64,000 nt of DNA from an uncultured Spirochaetaceae bacterium (GTDB lineage Bacteria > Spirochaetota > Spirochaetia > Sphaerochaetales > Sphaerochaetaceae): NCBI GenBank assembly GCA_944389145.1, contig CALXLH010000039.1, positions 1 to 64,000 on the forward strand, given 5' to 3'. A program made the position numbers and the translations under genes. Below are positions 17,011 through 25,689 of the stretch, in pieces (the first letter of the stretch is position 1; every line of letters begins with the position of its first letter). The notes under the pieces were generated by a model. The model worked only from the letters and a program-made list of their open reading frames with translations, did not search any database and had not been told where the DNA came from.

Positions 17011-18366
17011 CTATTTCCTTCCAAAAGCCGCAATTAACGCGGTTTTTATATTCTTTGCGGAAACCTCCTGAAGCCTAGTCTCAGACTGTCCGTCAGCTAC
17101 GATCACCCGTTTATAACCCATGCTTACTAATGATTTCACACGCCTTTCATGGAAAGTGACAGGCCTTACCTCCCCCGCCAGGGACAGCTCGCCGAACGAT
17201 GCCACGCCGCGAGGGATAGGGATATCCTGCCGTGATGAATAGAGAGCAAGCGCAAGGGCAAGCTCGATCGAAACCTCGGAAAGCCTCATTCCACCGGCAA
17301 CATTCACGTATATATCCTGATCGGCAAGCTGAAGGCCGGCATGCCTCTGCAGGATCGCCGCTACCCGGCTTACCCGGGCGCTGTCGATCCGCTCTGAATA
17401 AATGCGCTGCAGGCTCGACTTAGCAGGAACGACAAGCGCCTGTATCTCAACGACGAAGATCCTTGAGCCCTCAACAACTGGGGTGAATGCAATCCCGGAA
17501 GGAAGCTCATCGCCATGCCTTGATGAAAGGAAGGCTCCGGTCGGATCCTTCACGCCCCTGAGCCCTTTCTCATCCATGATGAACAGACCTATCTCATCAA
17601 CGGAGCCAAAGCGGTTCTTGCTTGCCCGGAGAAGCCGCATCCCTGACTCAGCGCTCTCAAAGTAAAGCACGGTATCAACCATATGCTCTACGATCTTCGG
17701 TCCAGCGATATTCCCATCCTTAGTGACATGTCCGATGAAGAATATTGCTGCCCCGATGCGCTTTGCTAGCAGCGACAGCTCCATGCAGCAGGCCCTTACC
17801 TGGTTGGGAGAGCCTGCCAGGGAGGCTACAGAGGCGCTATAGAGCGTCTGTAGCGAATCAATGACGATATAACCTGGCCTGATACGTTCGATGATATCCA
17901 GAAGCGCCTCAAGCCTCGTATCGCAGAATACGGAGATCCTATCGCTCCTGAGACCAAGGCGCTCTGCACGGAGCCTTACCTGGGAAGGAGACTCCTCTCC
18001 TGATACATAAAGCACGTCCGCCGCATCTGAGAGATTGGAAAGCATCTGCTCCATGATCGTCGACTTCCCGATACCAGGCTCTCCACCAACAAGCACGGAA
18101 GACGGGCGCATCACGCCACCGCCAAGGACACGGTCAAGCTCGTCAATGCCTGATGAGACCCTCATTGCCTTCTCGTATGGAATCTCCGATAGCTTACGTA
18201 CGCTTTCATCGATGACGGGCGAAGGATCAGCCTTACCCTTCTGCTTCGGTATGACCTTCTCCTCGGAGAATGTGTTCCAGCTTCCGCATTCCGGGCAGCG
18301 GCCAGTCCATTTTGCCTCTACATGGCCACATTCGCTACATACGTACCTGACAGCACCTTCCTTCAT
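17011..18366 (-). CDS. radA: DNA repair protein RadA (Sms)
   Basis: 451 residues, full length. A RecA-like helicase that promotes branch migration in recombinational repair. Order of motifs: N-terminal C4 zinc finger (CSECGHVEAKWTGRCPECGSW, split here as Cys at 10, 13, 24, 27), Walker A GGEPGIGKST near 92-101, the RadA signature KNRFG near 255, and a Lon-like C-terminal domain (GGMRLSEVSIELALALALYSS). Start ATG at 18366 with GAGAGG upstream. Downstream of the immunophilin gene with an eight-base gap, so probably co-transcribed. Confidence 0.95.
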   Translation of the reverse strand: MKEGAVRYVCSECGHVEAKWTGRCPECGSWNTFSEEKVIPKQKGKADPSPVIDESVRKLSEIPYEKAMRVSSGIDELDRVLGGGVMRPSSVLVGGEPGIGKSTIMEQMLSNLSDAADVLYVSGEESPSQVRLRAERLGLRSDRISVFCDTRLEALLDIIERIRPGYIVIDSLQTLYSASVASLAGSPNQVRACCMELSLLAKRIGAAIFFIGHVTKDGNIAGPKIVEHMVDTVLYFESAESGMRLLRASKNRFGSVDEIGLFIMDEKGLRGVKDPTGAFLSSRHGDELPSGIAFTPVVEGSRIFVVEIQALVVPAKSSLQRIYSERIDSARVSRVAAILQRHAGLQLADQDIYVNVAGGMRLSEVSIELALALALYSSRQDIPIPRGVASFGELSLAGEVRPVTFHERRVKSLVSMGYKRVIVADGQSETRLQEVSAKNIKTALIAAFGRK

Positions 18367-18374
18367 AAAACCTC

Positions 18375-19325
18375 TCAGAAATCAAGAAGCTCGACGTCGA
18401 AGATGAGGAACGAATTAGGCGGAATCACTCCAGGATATCCATACTCACCATATCCAAGCTCAGGCGGTATTATGAGCGTACGCTTCTCTCCCCTCTTCAT
18501 CGTTACAAGAGCTTCATTCCACCCTTCAATGACCTGCCCCACATTGAACACCGCAGGCTCCTTCCTGATAAGAGAAGAATCAAAGACCTTGCCGTTAAGA
18601 AGCTGTCCCTGATAATGCACCTTGACAGGCTGCCCCATCTTCGGGCTTTCAGTTCCGGTCCCCTTCTTCTCGATAATATACCTTAACCCGGTATGGGTAA
18701 TTTCAGCATTAGGATAGCGATTCTCTATCTCATGCTCGACCTTCGCGCGAGCTTCCTTCAATGCTTCCTTTTCCTTCTTCTCAACATTTTCAACATAGGT
18801 AGCGAAAGCCTCACCAGAAGTATCAAAGGATTCTGCATCTGCGCCAATACGGATAATCTCAACAGAATCAATCTTATCGTACTGCTCTATGCTATTAACC
18901 ACGTCCTGCCCCTCGATGACATGACCAAATACCGTATGCTTACCGTCCAGCCATGGAGTAGCGACGTGAGTAATGAAGAATTGGCTACCATTCGTGCCAG
19001 GACCAGCATTAGCCATCGACAGCACACCAGGGCCATCATGCTTCAACTCTGAGTTGAACTCATCTGGGAATCTATATCCAGGGCCACCAGTCCCATCCCC
19101 CTTAGGGCATCCTCCTTGAATCATGAAATCCTTTATTACCCTATGAAAGTTCAAGCCATCATAAAAAGGCTCTCCTTTATCAGCCATATTAAGCGTTCCA
19201 TCAGCCAATCCGATAAAATTACATACTGTCATCGGGCACTTCTTATATTCAAGCTCAAGTACGATATCCCCCTTATCGGTATGGATAACGGCGTAAATCC
19301 CATCTTTCAACTTTGATTTATCCAT
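18375..19325 (-). CDS. Dual-family immunophilin: cyclophilin-FKBP fusion PPIase
   Basis: 316 residues from the ATG at 19325. GGAG lies seven bases upstream, and longer starts run into the parS/terminator region. Residues about 5-165 are a cyclophilin ([27 protein letters not shown], then [25 protein letters not shown]). A charged helical linker ([24 protein letters not shown]) leads to an FKBP domain ([48 protein letters not shown]). Both active-site patterns look intact, so both halves should isomerise prolyl bonds. No signal peptide, so cytoplasmic. CFBP-type fusions are known from Treponema and Flavobacterium. Confidence 0.92.
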   Translation of the reverse strand: MDKSKLKDGIYAVIHTDKGDIVLELEYKKCPMTVCNFIGLADGTLNMADKGEPFYDGLNFHRVIKDFMIQGGCPKGDGTGGPGYRFPDEFNSELKHDGPGVLSMANAGPGTNGSQFFITHVATPWLDGKHTVFGHVIEGQDVVNSIEQYDKIDSVEIIRIGADAESFDTSGEAFATYVENVEKKEKEALKEARAKVEHEIENRYPNAEITHTGLRYIIEKKGTGTESPKMGQPVKVHYQGQLLNGKVFDSSLIRKEPAVFNVGQVIEGWNEALVTMKRGEKRTLIIPPELGYGEYGYPGVIPPNSFLIFDVELLDF

Positions 19326-19353
19326 CATAAAACTCCTATAGATAATATAACAT

Positions 19354-19388
19354 AAAAAAGCCCCCATGTTTCACGTGAAACACAGGGG
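19354..19388 (-). terminator. Intrinsic terminator of parB with parS inside the stem
   Basis: On the minus strand, CCCC (19388-19385) pairs with GGGG (near 19365-19361), with the 16-base parS palindrome forming the rest of the hairpin. Six T residues follow (19359-19354). It should end the parAB transcript just before the immunophilin gene. Confidence 0.7.
19367..19382. other. parS centromere site, copy 1
   Basis: TGTTTCACGTGAAACA is a perfect 16-base match to the bacterial parS consensus bound by ParB. It lies 27 bases downstream of the parB stop and about 10 kb left of oriC, as expected for origin-proximal parS. Confidence 0.95.
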
Positions 19389-19408
19389 AAAATATCAAAT
19401 CAAGACGA

Positions 19409-20455
19409 TTAATCAAAAAGAGCGTTTCCACCAGAAATAAGAGAATAAATCCTCTCAAGATCCTGCTGTGATCTGTATTTAATAAGAAGCCTGCCCTTAT
19501 CGAGATTTCCCTTTATCTCACACCTGGATCCTATAGCAGATACAAAGCGTTCAACAACCTCAGAGACTTCAGGGTCTTCTTCCCTGACCTTTTTCTTAGG
19601 CTCGACCTTATGCCCTTTATTATATTCATCAGCCAATCGTTCAGCTTCTCTTACTGAAAGTTCATTATCAATGATCTTCTCCCTTAGAAGCTGCTGATCT
19701 GCAGGATTGACAAGCGAAAGAATCGCCCTAGCATGGCCAGCAGTAAGCTGACCAGATATGACATCATCCTTAAGCTTATCAGAGAGGCCAAGAAGCCTAA
19801 TCGAATTCGCAATTGCCGAACGAGACTTACCGACCTTCGCAGCAACCTCTTCCTGCGTCATATTCGATCTCTGAATAAGATACTGATAGGCATATGCCTC
19901 TTCGATAGGATTAAGATCCTCTCGCTGTATATTCTCAATCAGAGACATCTGAATACGCTGAATCTCGGTCAGAGTCTTCACGATGACAGGTATGCTATCT
20001 ATTCCTGCTATCTCAGCGGCCCTGAATCTACGCTCACCTGCAACGATGGAATATCTTCCAGGAACGATCTCCTCAACGATTAGCGGCTGTATGATTCCCT
20101 GCTCCTTTATGGAAGCCGCAAGCTCATTCAACGCCGCCTCATCAAATGTCTTCCTAGGCTGATTAGGATTCGGAGATATGCTCGTGATAGGAACATAAAC
20201 AGCCCTGATAGCATTAACCGTCACATCATCAGAACCCTGCGGCATAGCAGCAACTTCTTCTTCCTTAGGCTCCACCACTGCCGCTGTAACATATTTCTTA
20301 TCATCTACTTTCTTCGATTCAGCAGGCTTTCTAGAAGACTTCTTCTTGCTATCCTCTATCGCAACGATCTTCTCAACAAGCTCATCTTCTCGATCATATA
20401 AATCACCAAACAAGGCGCCCATGCCCTTACCTAATCCATGCTTCTTATCAGGCAC
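19409..20455 (-). CDS. parB: Chromosome partitioning protein ParB
   Basis: 348 residues from GTG 20455, which has GGAGG nine bases upstream. A TTG six bases earlier (20461) is less well spaced. The N-terminus LGKGMGALFG is the ParA-interacting motif. The CTPase domain reads PNPNQPRKTFDEAALNELAASIKEQGIIQPL and GERRFRAAEIAG (box II, ATP/CTP-binding Arg patch). A helix-turn-helix for parS is MTQEEVAAKVGKSRSAIANSIRLLGL. The C-terminal segment dimerises. It overlaps parA by eight bases. Two parS sites lie at 19367 and 22332. Confidence 0.95.
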   Translation of the reverse strand: MPDKKHGLGKGMGALFGDLYDREDELVEKIVAIEDSKKKSSRKPAESKKVDDKKYVTAAVVEPKEEEVAAMPQGSDDVTVNAIRAVYVPITSISPNPNQPRKTFDEAALNELAASIKEQGIIQPLIVEEIVPGRYSIVAGERRFRAAEIAGIDSIPVIVKTLTEIQRIQMSLIENIQREDLNPIEEAYAYQYLIQRSNMTQEEVAAKVGKSRSAIANSIRLLGLSDKLKDDVISGQLTAGHARAILSLVNPADQQLLREKIIDNELSVREAERLADEYNKGHKVEPKKKVREEDPEVSEVVERFVSAIGSRCEIKGNLDKGRLLIKYRSQQDLERIYSLISGGNALFD

Positions 20456-21206
20456 GATCAATCACCTCCTTCGCGAGTTCCACAAACGCCTTTGATCCAG
20501 CGCTGCTCTTATCATAGTAATTAATTGGAAGACCATGAGAGGGGGCCTCTGCAAGCCGGACATTTCTCGGGATTATGGTTTTGAATACCATATCGCCAAA
20601 GAACTGCGTAATATCTTCAACTACCTGCTCATTCAGCAAAGACCTCTTCTTATACATCGTAAACAAGATACCAAGAACACGCAGATTAGGATTAAGCTCC
20701 TTCTTCACATTCGTTATGGTCCTCATAAGAAGATTGAGGCCTTCCATCGCAAAATACTCACACTGTAGCGGAATGATTATGGAATCTGCCCATGCAAGCC
20801 CATTCATCGTCTCAAGTCCGAGAGATGGGCCACAGTCAAGCAGGATAAAGTCATAATCTGTATCAAGCGGCTCAAGAACCGTCTTTAAGAGGAACTCCCT
20901 ATTATTCTCACCGACAAGCTCAACAGAGAGCGCAGAAACATCAACCGAACCAGGAATCAGGTAAAGGTTCTTGAATATCGTAGTCTGTACGGCAGATGCA
21001 GCTTGAACATTACCAGTCACGACCTGATATATATTCGATTTCTTCGGATTTCCAGAAACCGCGCCAGTGAGGTTACACTGGGCATCAAAATCAATCAGGA
21101 GGACCTTCTTATCCAGCGAAGCCAGGGCAGAGCCAAGATTCACGCAAGAAGTCGTCTTACCAACGCCACCTTTCTGATTATAGAATATCACCTTATGCGC
21201 ATTCAT
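20448..21206 (-). CDS. parA: Chromosome partitioning ATPase ParA (Soj)
   Basis: 252 residues. A Walker-type ATPase that moves ParB-parS complexes to segregate origins. The deviant Walker A is YNQKGGVGKTTSCVNLG (residues 9-25), Walker A' is LLIDFDAQCNLT, and Walker B DFILLDCGPSLGLETMNGL. Standard Soj length. The ATG at 21206 has no Shine-Dalgarno. A TGTAAT box lies eight bases upstream, predicting a leaderless message. Operon with parB. The divergent neighbour is nfu. Confidence 0.95.
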   Translation of the reverse strand: MNAHKVIFYNQKGGVGKTTSCVNLGSALASLDKKVLLIDFDAQCNLTGAVSGNPKKSNIYQVVTGNVQAASAVQTTIFKNLYLIPGSVDVSALSVELVGENNREFLLKTVLEPLDTDYDFILLDCGPSLGLETMNGLAWADSIIIPLQCEYFAMEGLNLLMRTITNVKKELNPNLRVLGILFTMYKKRSLLNEQVVEDITQFFGDMVFKTIIPRNVRLAEAPSHGLPINYYDKSSAGSKAFVELAKEVIDRA

Positions 21207-21214
21207 GACTCAAC

Positions 21215-21244
21215 ATTACACAATAATCTGGAATATGTCACCAA
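21215..21244 (-). promoter_or_regulatory. Promoter of parAB, predicted leaderless
   Basis: Minus strand: -35 TTGGTG (21244-21239), 18-base spacer, -10 TGTAAT (21220-21215), then eight bases to the parA ATG. Confidence 0.5.
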
Positions 21245-21303
21245 TAATAAAATGCAAACTGCAAATATAATCTCAAAATGCAAAAGCAGCAAAACAGAAA
21301 ACC

Positions 21304-21331
21304 TTGACCTCAGTCACCGATACTGTTATCT
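21304..21331 (+). promoter_or_regulatory. Promoter of nfu
   Basis: -35 TTGACC (21304-21309), 16-base spacer, -10 TTATCT (21326-21331). A short leader with AAGGAG precedes the ATG at 21358. Confidence 0.5.
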
Positions 21332-21357
21332 TCAAATCATTAAAGGAGATGTAATCC

Positions 21358-21606
21358 ATGGATAATATCGCAAGCGAGCAGGCAGTCAAGGAGGCAATCA
21401 ATGCTATCAGACCTGCTCTTCAAAACGACGGTGGTGACATCGAATTCATCAAGTACGATGCAGAAAGCAAGAATGTACACGTAAAGCTTGTTGGCGCATG
21501 TGCTGGATGCCCGATGAGCCAGCTCACGTTAACGAATGGCGTTCAGCGTTATGTCCGCGAAACGGTAGATAAGGATATAAACGTAATCAACGACAACCAG
21601 CTCTGA
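21358..21606 (+). CDS. NifU C-terminal-domain iron-sulfur scaffold protein
   Basis: 82 residues, only the Nfu/NifU C-terminal domain. It carries a labile 4Fe-4S cluster, bridged between two subunits, for delivery to client proteins. The family signature is complete: RPALQNDGGDIEFIKYD near residues 19-35 and the cluster motif GACAGCPMSQLTL with the CxxC pair near residues 48-51. Start ATG has AAGGAG eight bases upstream. A strong terminator follows, so it is a single-gene unit between parAB and a long non-coding zone. Confidence 0.92.
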   Translation: MDNIASEQAVKEAINAIRPALQNDGGDIEFIKYDAESKNVHVKLVGACAGCPMSQLTLTNGVQRYVRETVDKDINVINDNQL

Positions 21607-21622
21607 TACGACAAAAGCTGAG

Positions 21623-21657
21623 AGAGGGATGCAAAACAGGCATCCCTCTTCTTTTTT
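21623..21657 (+). terminator. Intrinsic terminator of nfu
   Basis: Ten-base stem AGAGGGATGC (21623-21632) with GCATCCCTCT (21640-21649), seven-base loop, then a T-rich tail including six T residues. Confidence 0.9.
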
Positions 21658-22331
21658 CCCTGATGAATTATCACATTTCAAAAATTCCATAAACTCACCC
21701 CTCTAACCCCTTAAGTTGACGCTTAAAACATCAACCCCGAAAAATCCATATCTTATGATTCTGCTTAGAAAGTTATGGAATCAATGTGTGATAGGAAAGC
21801 AACAAAAGAAGGATGAGAGCATAAGCCAATACATTATCGTAAGCATATTTCCTTTGCGGAGCCAGTCTGGTATGCATTCCCAGACTCGAAAGATATACGC
21901 CGAAAAGAGGCACGGAAGACTGGCTACAATTGCGGCGGACTCAGGTATACACGTGACACTAAAATTCAGAGAAACGATGTATCATATGGATGAATTCTGA
22001 ACCACGCCTGCTTCGCGATAAGTTCCGGCTGGATCAAGGCAAAAAAAGCATGAACAAGACTATAAGAAGAAAGACTTACACTATACGCCATACGTCCTTC
22101 GTCCGCTCATATCAAGGAGCCGTAAACCTCTTCTGGCATGCAGATCTCAAAAACGCACAAATTTCTGAACTAATTCAATATTAATATCTGTCTAGGATAT
22201 TTTACCTTACCGTTTTCGATATCAACAAGCACGCACACTAGCAAACAATGCGGTAACATTACATTGATCAACAACGCAAATACTGAATCAATAGCAGTAC
22301 AAGTAATATAAACGCACAACAAACATCTTAT

Positions 22332-22347
22332 TGTTTCACGTGAAACA
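22332..22347. other. parS centromere site, copy 2
   Basis: A second exact TGTTTCACGTGAAACA, 2965 bases right of copy 1 and about 7 kb left of oriC. The pair brackets parA and nfu. Confidence 0.95.
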
Positions 22348-22425
22348 TTAAAAACAAAAAAGTTCTACCAACACGGCACTCTCTATTTGCCTAACATCAA
22401 GGCTGACGGTCCACAAAAAAAATGG

Positions 22426-22544
22426 TTGACTTTTACTCATATAAACGTAAGACTAAAGAAGGTTCTGGTCAGCTTTTGATTTAGAAGCTTTGAGCTGCCA
22501 CGAAACCTTAAAAACCTCAAATAAACGCTTTATTTGCAGGTTTT
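22426..22544 (+). ncRNA. Candidate structured RNA with promoter
   Basis: -35 TTGACT (22426-22431), 16-base spacer, -10-like TAAGAC (22448-22453). From 22461 a composite stem forms: GGTT (22461) with AACC (22504), TGG with CCA (22498), CAGC (22470) with GCTG (22494). A second hairpin of 15 base pairs with one bulge follows, AAAACCT-CAAATAAA (22511-22525), loop CGC, TTTATTTG-c-AGGTTTT (22529-22544). No T-tract ends the second hairpin. It could be a small RNA or a processed element. Function unknown. Confidence 0.35.
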
Positions 22545-22801
22545 AGGCCCTAAATTACTATATAAAGATACAAAATCCCGTGGCTTATCTTTCGATAAAT
22601 ACCTATTTAATAGGGTAGTATTTTGGCTTTTTTCTGACTTCTCCCCAAGGGCAAAAAAACATGGGAGTGAAATAATATTTTTTTGCTTCTGCAACCTAAT
22701 TTCACGCGTTTATTTGCCGCTTTCATAAAAAGAAACAGAATCATGTAGAGAAGATGCATTTTTACTCCAAATCTTGTATTCTTGGGTCTTATTTTCCTGT
22801 G

Positions 22802-22843
22802 TAGCAAGAAATTATAATTAATTTTTTATATAGCAAGAAATTA
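22802..22843 (+). repeat. 13-base direct repeat TAGCAAGAAATTA
   Basis: Exact copies at 22802-22814 and 22831-22843, 29 bases apart, in very AT-rich sequence. No known role. Confidence 0.6.
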
Positions 22844-23128
22844 CTTTAAAATCCAGCATTATTTGAATAATTGCGGAAGGATATGCCGTTCCTCCATCAT
22901 GAATCTTGATTTCCGATTCAAGATCATCCAGCTCATCGCATCGAGACAAGCCCCGCTCTTTCCAGGAGGAGATATACGAGCTGGTACAGTTGATCGTGAA
23001 AGTCGACCATGATCATCTTGAAAGCAGCTATACTTACACGCACTATACGATAAAGCTGGCTTCTATTCCTTTTATCGATGCCACATAGATACTTCCTGCA
23101 AGGTATTCAGGATATTCGCAGGATTACG

Positions 23129-23156
23129 AAAAAAGGCGCCTTTTCAGACGCCTTTC
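23129..23156 (-). terminator. Intrinsic terminator of gyrBA
   Basis: Minus strand: AAAGGCG (23155-23149) pairs with CGCCTTT (23138-23132), and the T-run continues to 23129. It lies about 20 bases after the gyrA stop. Confidence 0.85.
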
Positions 23157-23176
23157 TAGATTCAGGATTGGAATCA

Positions 23177-25681
23177 TCATTCCTTGTTATCTGATGATTC
23201 CTCGACCTGTGCCTCTTCAGAAGCTACGGATTCAGGCTCTGCTTCTTCTTCCTGATATCCAGTCACTGCAATGGCATTTACCGTATCATCCTTCTTCTTG
23301 AAGGATGCTACCTTCACGCCCATCGCAGCACGGCCCTGGATGGAGATGTCACGAGCATGAACCCTTATGGTCTGTCCCTTCATGGTGATGAATACGACAT
23401 CAGAATCATCATCAACGGAAACAGCTCCGATAAGCCCAGATTCCTCAACAGTATAGATTTTCTGCCCCATAGTCCCACGGCCATGTGCATTGAACTGGTC
23501 GAACCTGACCTGCTTCCCCTTTCCTTTATCGGTGACCATGAGTATGCGCTTTGAATCATCGACTGCGACAACGCCTATTACCACATCATCGTTCAGGAGA
23601 CGTATTCCTCTCACACCGTGAGTAGAACGGCCCATCGTCCTTACATCATCCGCATGGATCCTCAGGCCCTTTCCTCCTCGCGTGATGATCATCACATCAT
23701 CATCATTCTTAACGAAGATAGAGGATACAAGCGAATCGCCCTCATCAAGGATGATAGCCTTCACACCCCTTACCTTTGCATTGCGGAAATCATTCAGCAT
23801 GACCTTCTTGGCAACGCCATACCTGGTAACCATCATAAGATAGAGATCTTCGGAGAAAGTAGGGAAGGTGATCACGGATGTGACCTTCTCATTATTCTCG
23901 ATCTGCAGGAAGTTCTTTATGTTGGCCCCCTTGGTATTCTTAGCACCCTCAGGAATCTCAAAGGCCTTGATGTAATACGCCTTGCCGAAATCAGTGACGA
24001 ACATCACGATATCATGGGAAGAACAGATGAAGAGATGATCCACATAATCACCATCGACAAGCTTAGCTCCGATCGTTCCCTTTCCGCCTCTCGCCTGAGC
24101 CTTGTACTCGGTCGTGCTGAGCCTCTTGGCAAATCCCTTCTTCGATATGCTGATAACGACATCTTCCTTCTTGATGAAGTCCTCAGGAGATGCATCATCA
24201 AGCTCCTGCTCGATGATCTCGGTCCTCCTCCTGTCGCCATAGTCCTCACCGATCTTGCGTATCTCATCACGAACTACGCCGAGGATCTTGTTCCTATCAG
24301 AAAGGAGATCCTTATAGTATGCGATCTTGGCCTCAAGCTCGGAAAGCTCGTTGAGGATCTTATCGGTCTCAAGGTGAGAAAGGCGGCCAAGCTTCATATC
24401 AATGATGGCATCAGCCTGTATCTTCGTAAGGTCAAAGGCCTTTTGAAGCTCGATCGAAGCGATGTTGTTATCCTCGCTCTCCTTTATGATCCTTATGACC
24501 TCATCGATATTCTCAAGTCCGATCTTTAGCCCAAGGAGGATATGAGCCCTCTCCTCAGCCTTCTTGAGGTCGAACCTGGTACGCCTCTCTATGACCTCCT
24601 CCCTATGATCCACATAGATGGCGACCATATCCTTAAGGGTCATCAATACTGGCTTTCCGCCTACGAGCGCAAGGTTATAGGCATTGAAGTTGCTCTGAAG
24701 CGCAGTCCTGCTGAAAAGCATGTTCAGGACAATCTTAGGAACAGCTCCCTGCTTAAGCTCTATGACGACCCTGATGCCGTCACGTCCGCTCTCATCTCGG
24801 ACCTGAGCGATATTCGGTATGATATTGTCCTTTCTGAGATCATCTATCTTCTTGACCAGCTCTGCCTTATTCACCTGATAAGGCAGCTCGGTGAAGATTA
24901 TGGAATCGTGCCCGCGATCGTTCTCCTCGATCTCGTAGCGTGAACGGATGATGATCTTTCCGCGGCCCGTGGTATAGGCATCCATGATTCCTTTCTTTCC
25001 GCAGATGATGCCATAGGAAGGGAAGTCCGGTCCCTTGATGTAGTTCATCAGCTCTGGAATCGTGATATCAGGATTATCTATATACGCACAGATGCCATCG
25101 ACAACCTCCTGAAGATTATGAGGAGCGAGGTTGGTAGCCATTCCTACAGCGATTCCAGAGGATCCGTTCGTAAGAAGGAACGGGAAAGCCGCAGGCAGGA
25201 CCGAAGGCTCTGTCGTCGACTCATCGTAGTTCGGCACGAAGTCAACGGTATCCTTCTGTATATCAGCAAGCATCTCCTCGCCGATGCGGCTCATCTTGGA
25301 CTCGGTATACCTCATCGCCGCCGGTGGATCGCCATCTATCGATCCAAAGTTTCCCTGAGGCGATACGACAGGGTAGCGAAGCGAGAAATCCTGTCCAAGG
25401 CGCACAAGGGCATCATATACCGACGCATCTCCGTGCGGATGATACTTTCCAAGCACGTCACCGACGATACGCGCGCACTTCTTATTCGGACCGTTATACC
25501 TGATGCCCTGTTCCCACATATCATAGAGGATCCTGCGGTGAACAGGCTTGAGGCCATCCCTGGCATCCGGAAGCGCACGGCTTATGATCACGGACATCGC
25601 ATAGTTTATATAGCTGGTACGCATCTCCTCAGATATATCTGCATTGATGACACGTCCGTTGAGTTCCTGATTATCTTCCAT
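23177..25681 (-). CDS. gyrA: DNA gyrase subunit A
   Basis: 834 residues, full length. With GyrB it introduces negative supercoils by double-strand passage. The catalytic Tyr lies in [14 protein letters not shown] (about residue 120). The quinolone-region helix reads [24 protein letters not shown], with the usual Ser at the resistance position replaced by Ala in [11 protein letters not shown]. The GyrA box appears as QARGGKG (about residue 538), marking true gyrase instead of topoisomerase IV. The C-terminal beta-pinwheel ends in an acidic Glu-rich tail. Nine bases after gyrB. Confidence 0.97.
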   Translation of the reverse strand: MEDNQELNGRVINADISEEMRTSYINYAMSVIISRALPDARDGLKPVHRRILYDMWEQGIRYNGPNKKCARIVGDVLGKYHPHGDASVYDALVRLGQDFSLRYPVVSPQGNFGSIDGDPPAAMRYTESKMSRIGEEMLADIQKDTVDFVPNYDESTTEPSVLPAAFPFLLTNGSSGIAVGMATNLAPHNLQEVVDGICAYIDNPDITIPELMNYIKGPDFPSYGIICGKKGIMDAYTTGRGKIIIRSRYEIEENDRGHDSIIFTELPYQVNKAELVKKIDDLRKDNIIPNIAQVRDESGRDGIRVVIELKQGAVPKIVLNMLFSRTALQSNFNAYNLALVGGKPVLMTLKDMVAIYVDHREEVIERRTRFDLKKAEERAHILLGLKIGLENIDEVIRIIKESEDNNIASIELQKAFDLTKIQADAIIDMKLGRLSHLETDKILNELSELEAKIAYYKDLLSDRNKILGVVRDEIRKIGEDYGDRRRTEIIEQELDDASPEDFIKKEDVVISISKKGFAKRLSTTEYKAQARGGKGTIGAKLVDGDYVDHLFICSSHDIVMFVTDFGKAYYIKAFEIPEGAKNTKGANIKNFLQIENNEKVTSVITFPTFSEDLYLMMVTRYGVAKKVMLNDFRNAKVRGVKAIILDEGDSLVSSIFVKNDDDVMIITRGGKGLRIHADDVRTMGRSTHGVRGIRLLNDDVVIGVVAVDDSKRILMVTDKGKGKQVRFDQFNAHGRGTMGQKIYTVEESGLIGAVSVDDDSDVVFITMKGQTIRVHARDISIQGRAAMGVKVASFKKKDDTVNAIAVTGYQEEEAEPESVASEEAQVEESSDNKE

Positions 25682-25689
25682 ACTATCCC

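Larger units (their letters stand above)
21660..23128. other. Long non-coding AT-rich zone between nfu and gyrA
   Basis: About 1.5 kb without a convincing gene. Short open frames (for example 21716-22000 and 22534-22728) lack family resemblance and ribosome sites. The zone holds a second perfect parS (22332), a promoter-plus-hairpin element that may encode a structured RNA (22426-22544), and a 13-base direct repeat TAGCAAGAAATTA at 22802 and 22831. A 60-codon frame at 22906-23088 might be the tail of a decayed gene, but I cannot assign it. It may be a domain boundary around the origin-proximal centromere. Confidence 0.5.

Noticed and set aside
21716-22184. Short open frames after the nfu terminator
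   Set aside because: No ribosome sites, no family resemblance, irregular codon use.
22906-23088. 60-codon frame that might be the tail of a recombinase-like gene
   Set aside because: Only a vague likeness to a C-terminal strand-rich tail. No upstream coding sequence in any frame could be joined to it.
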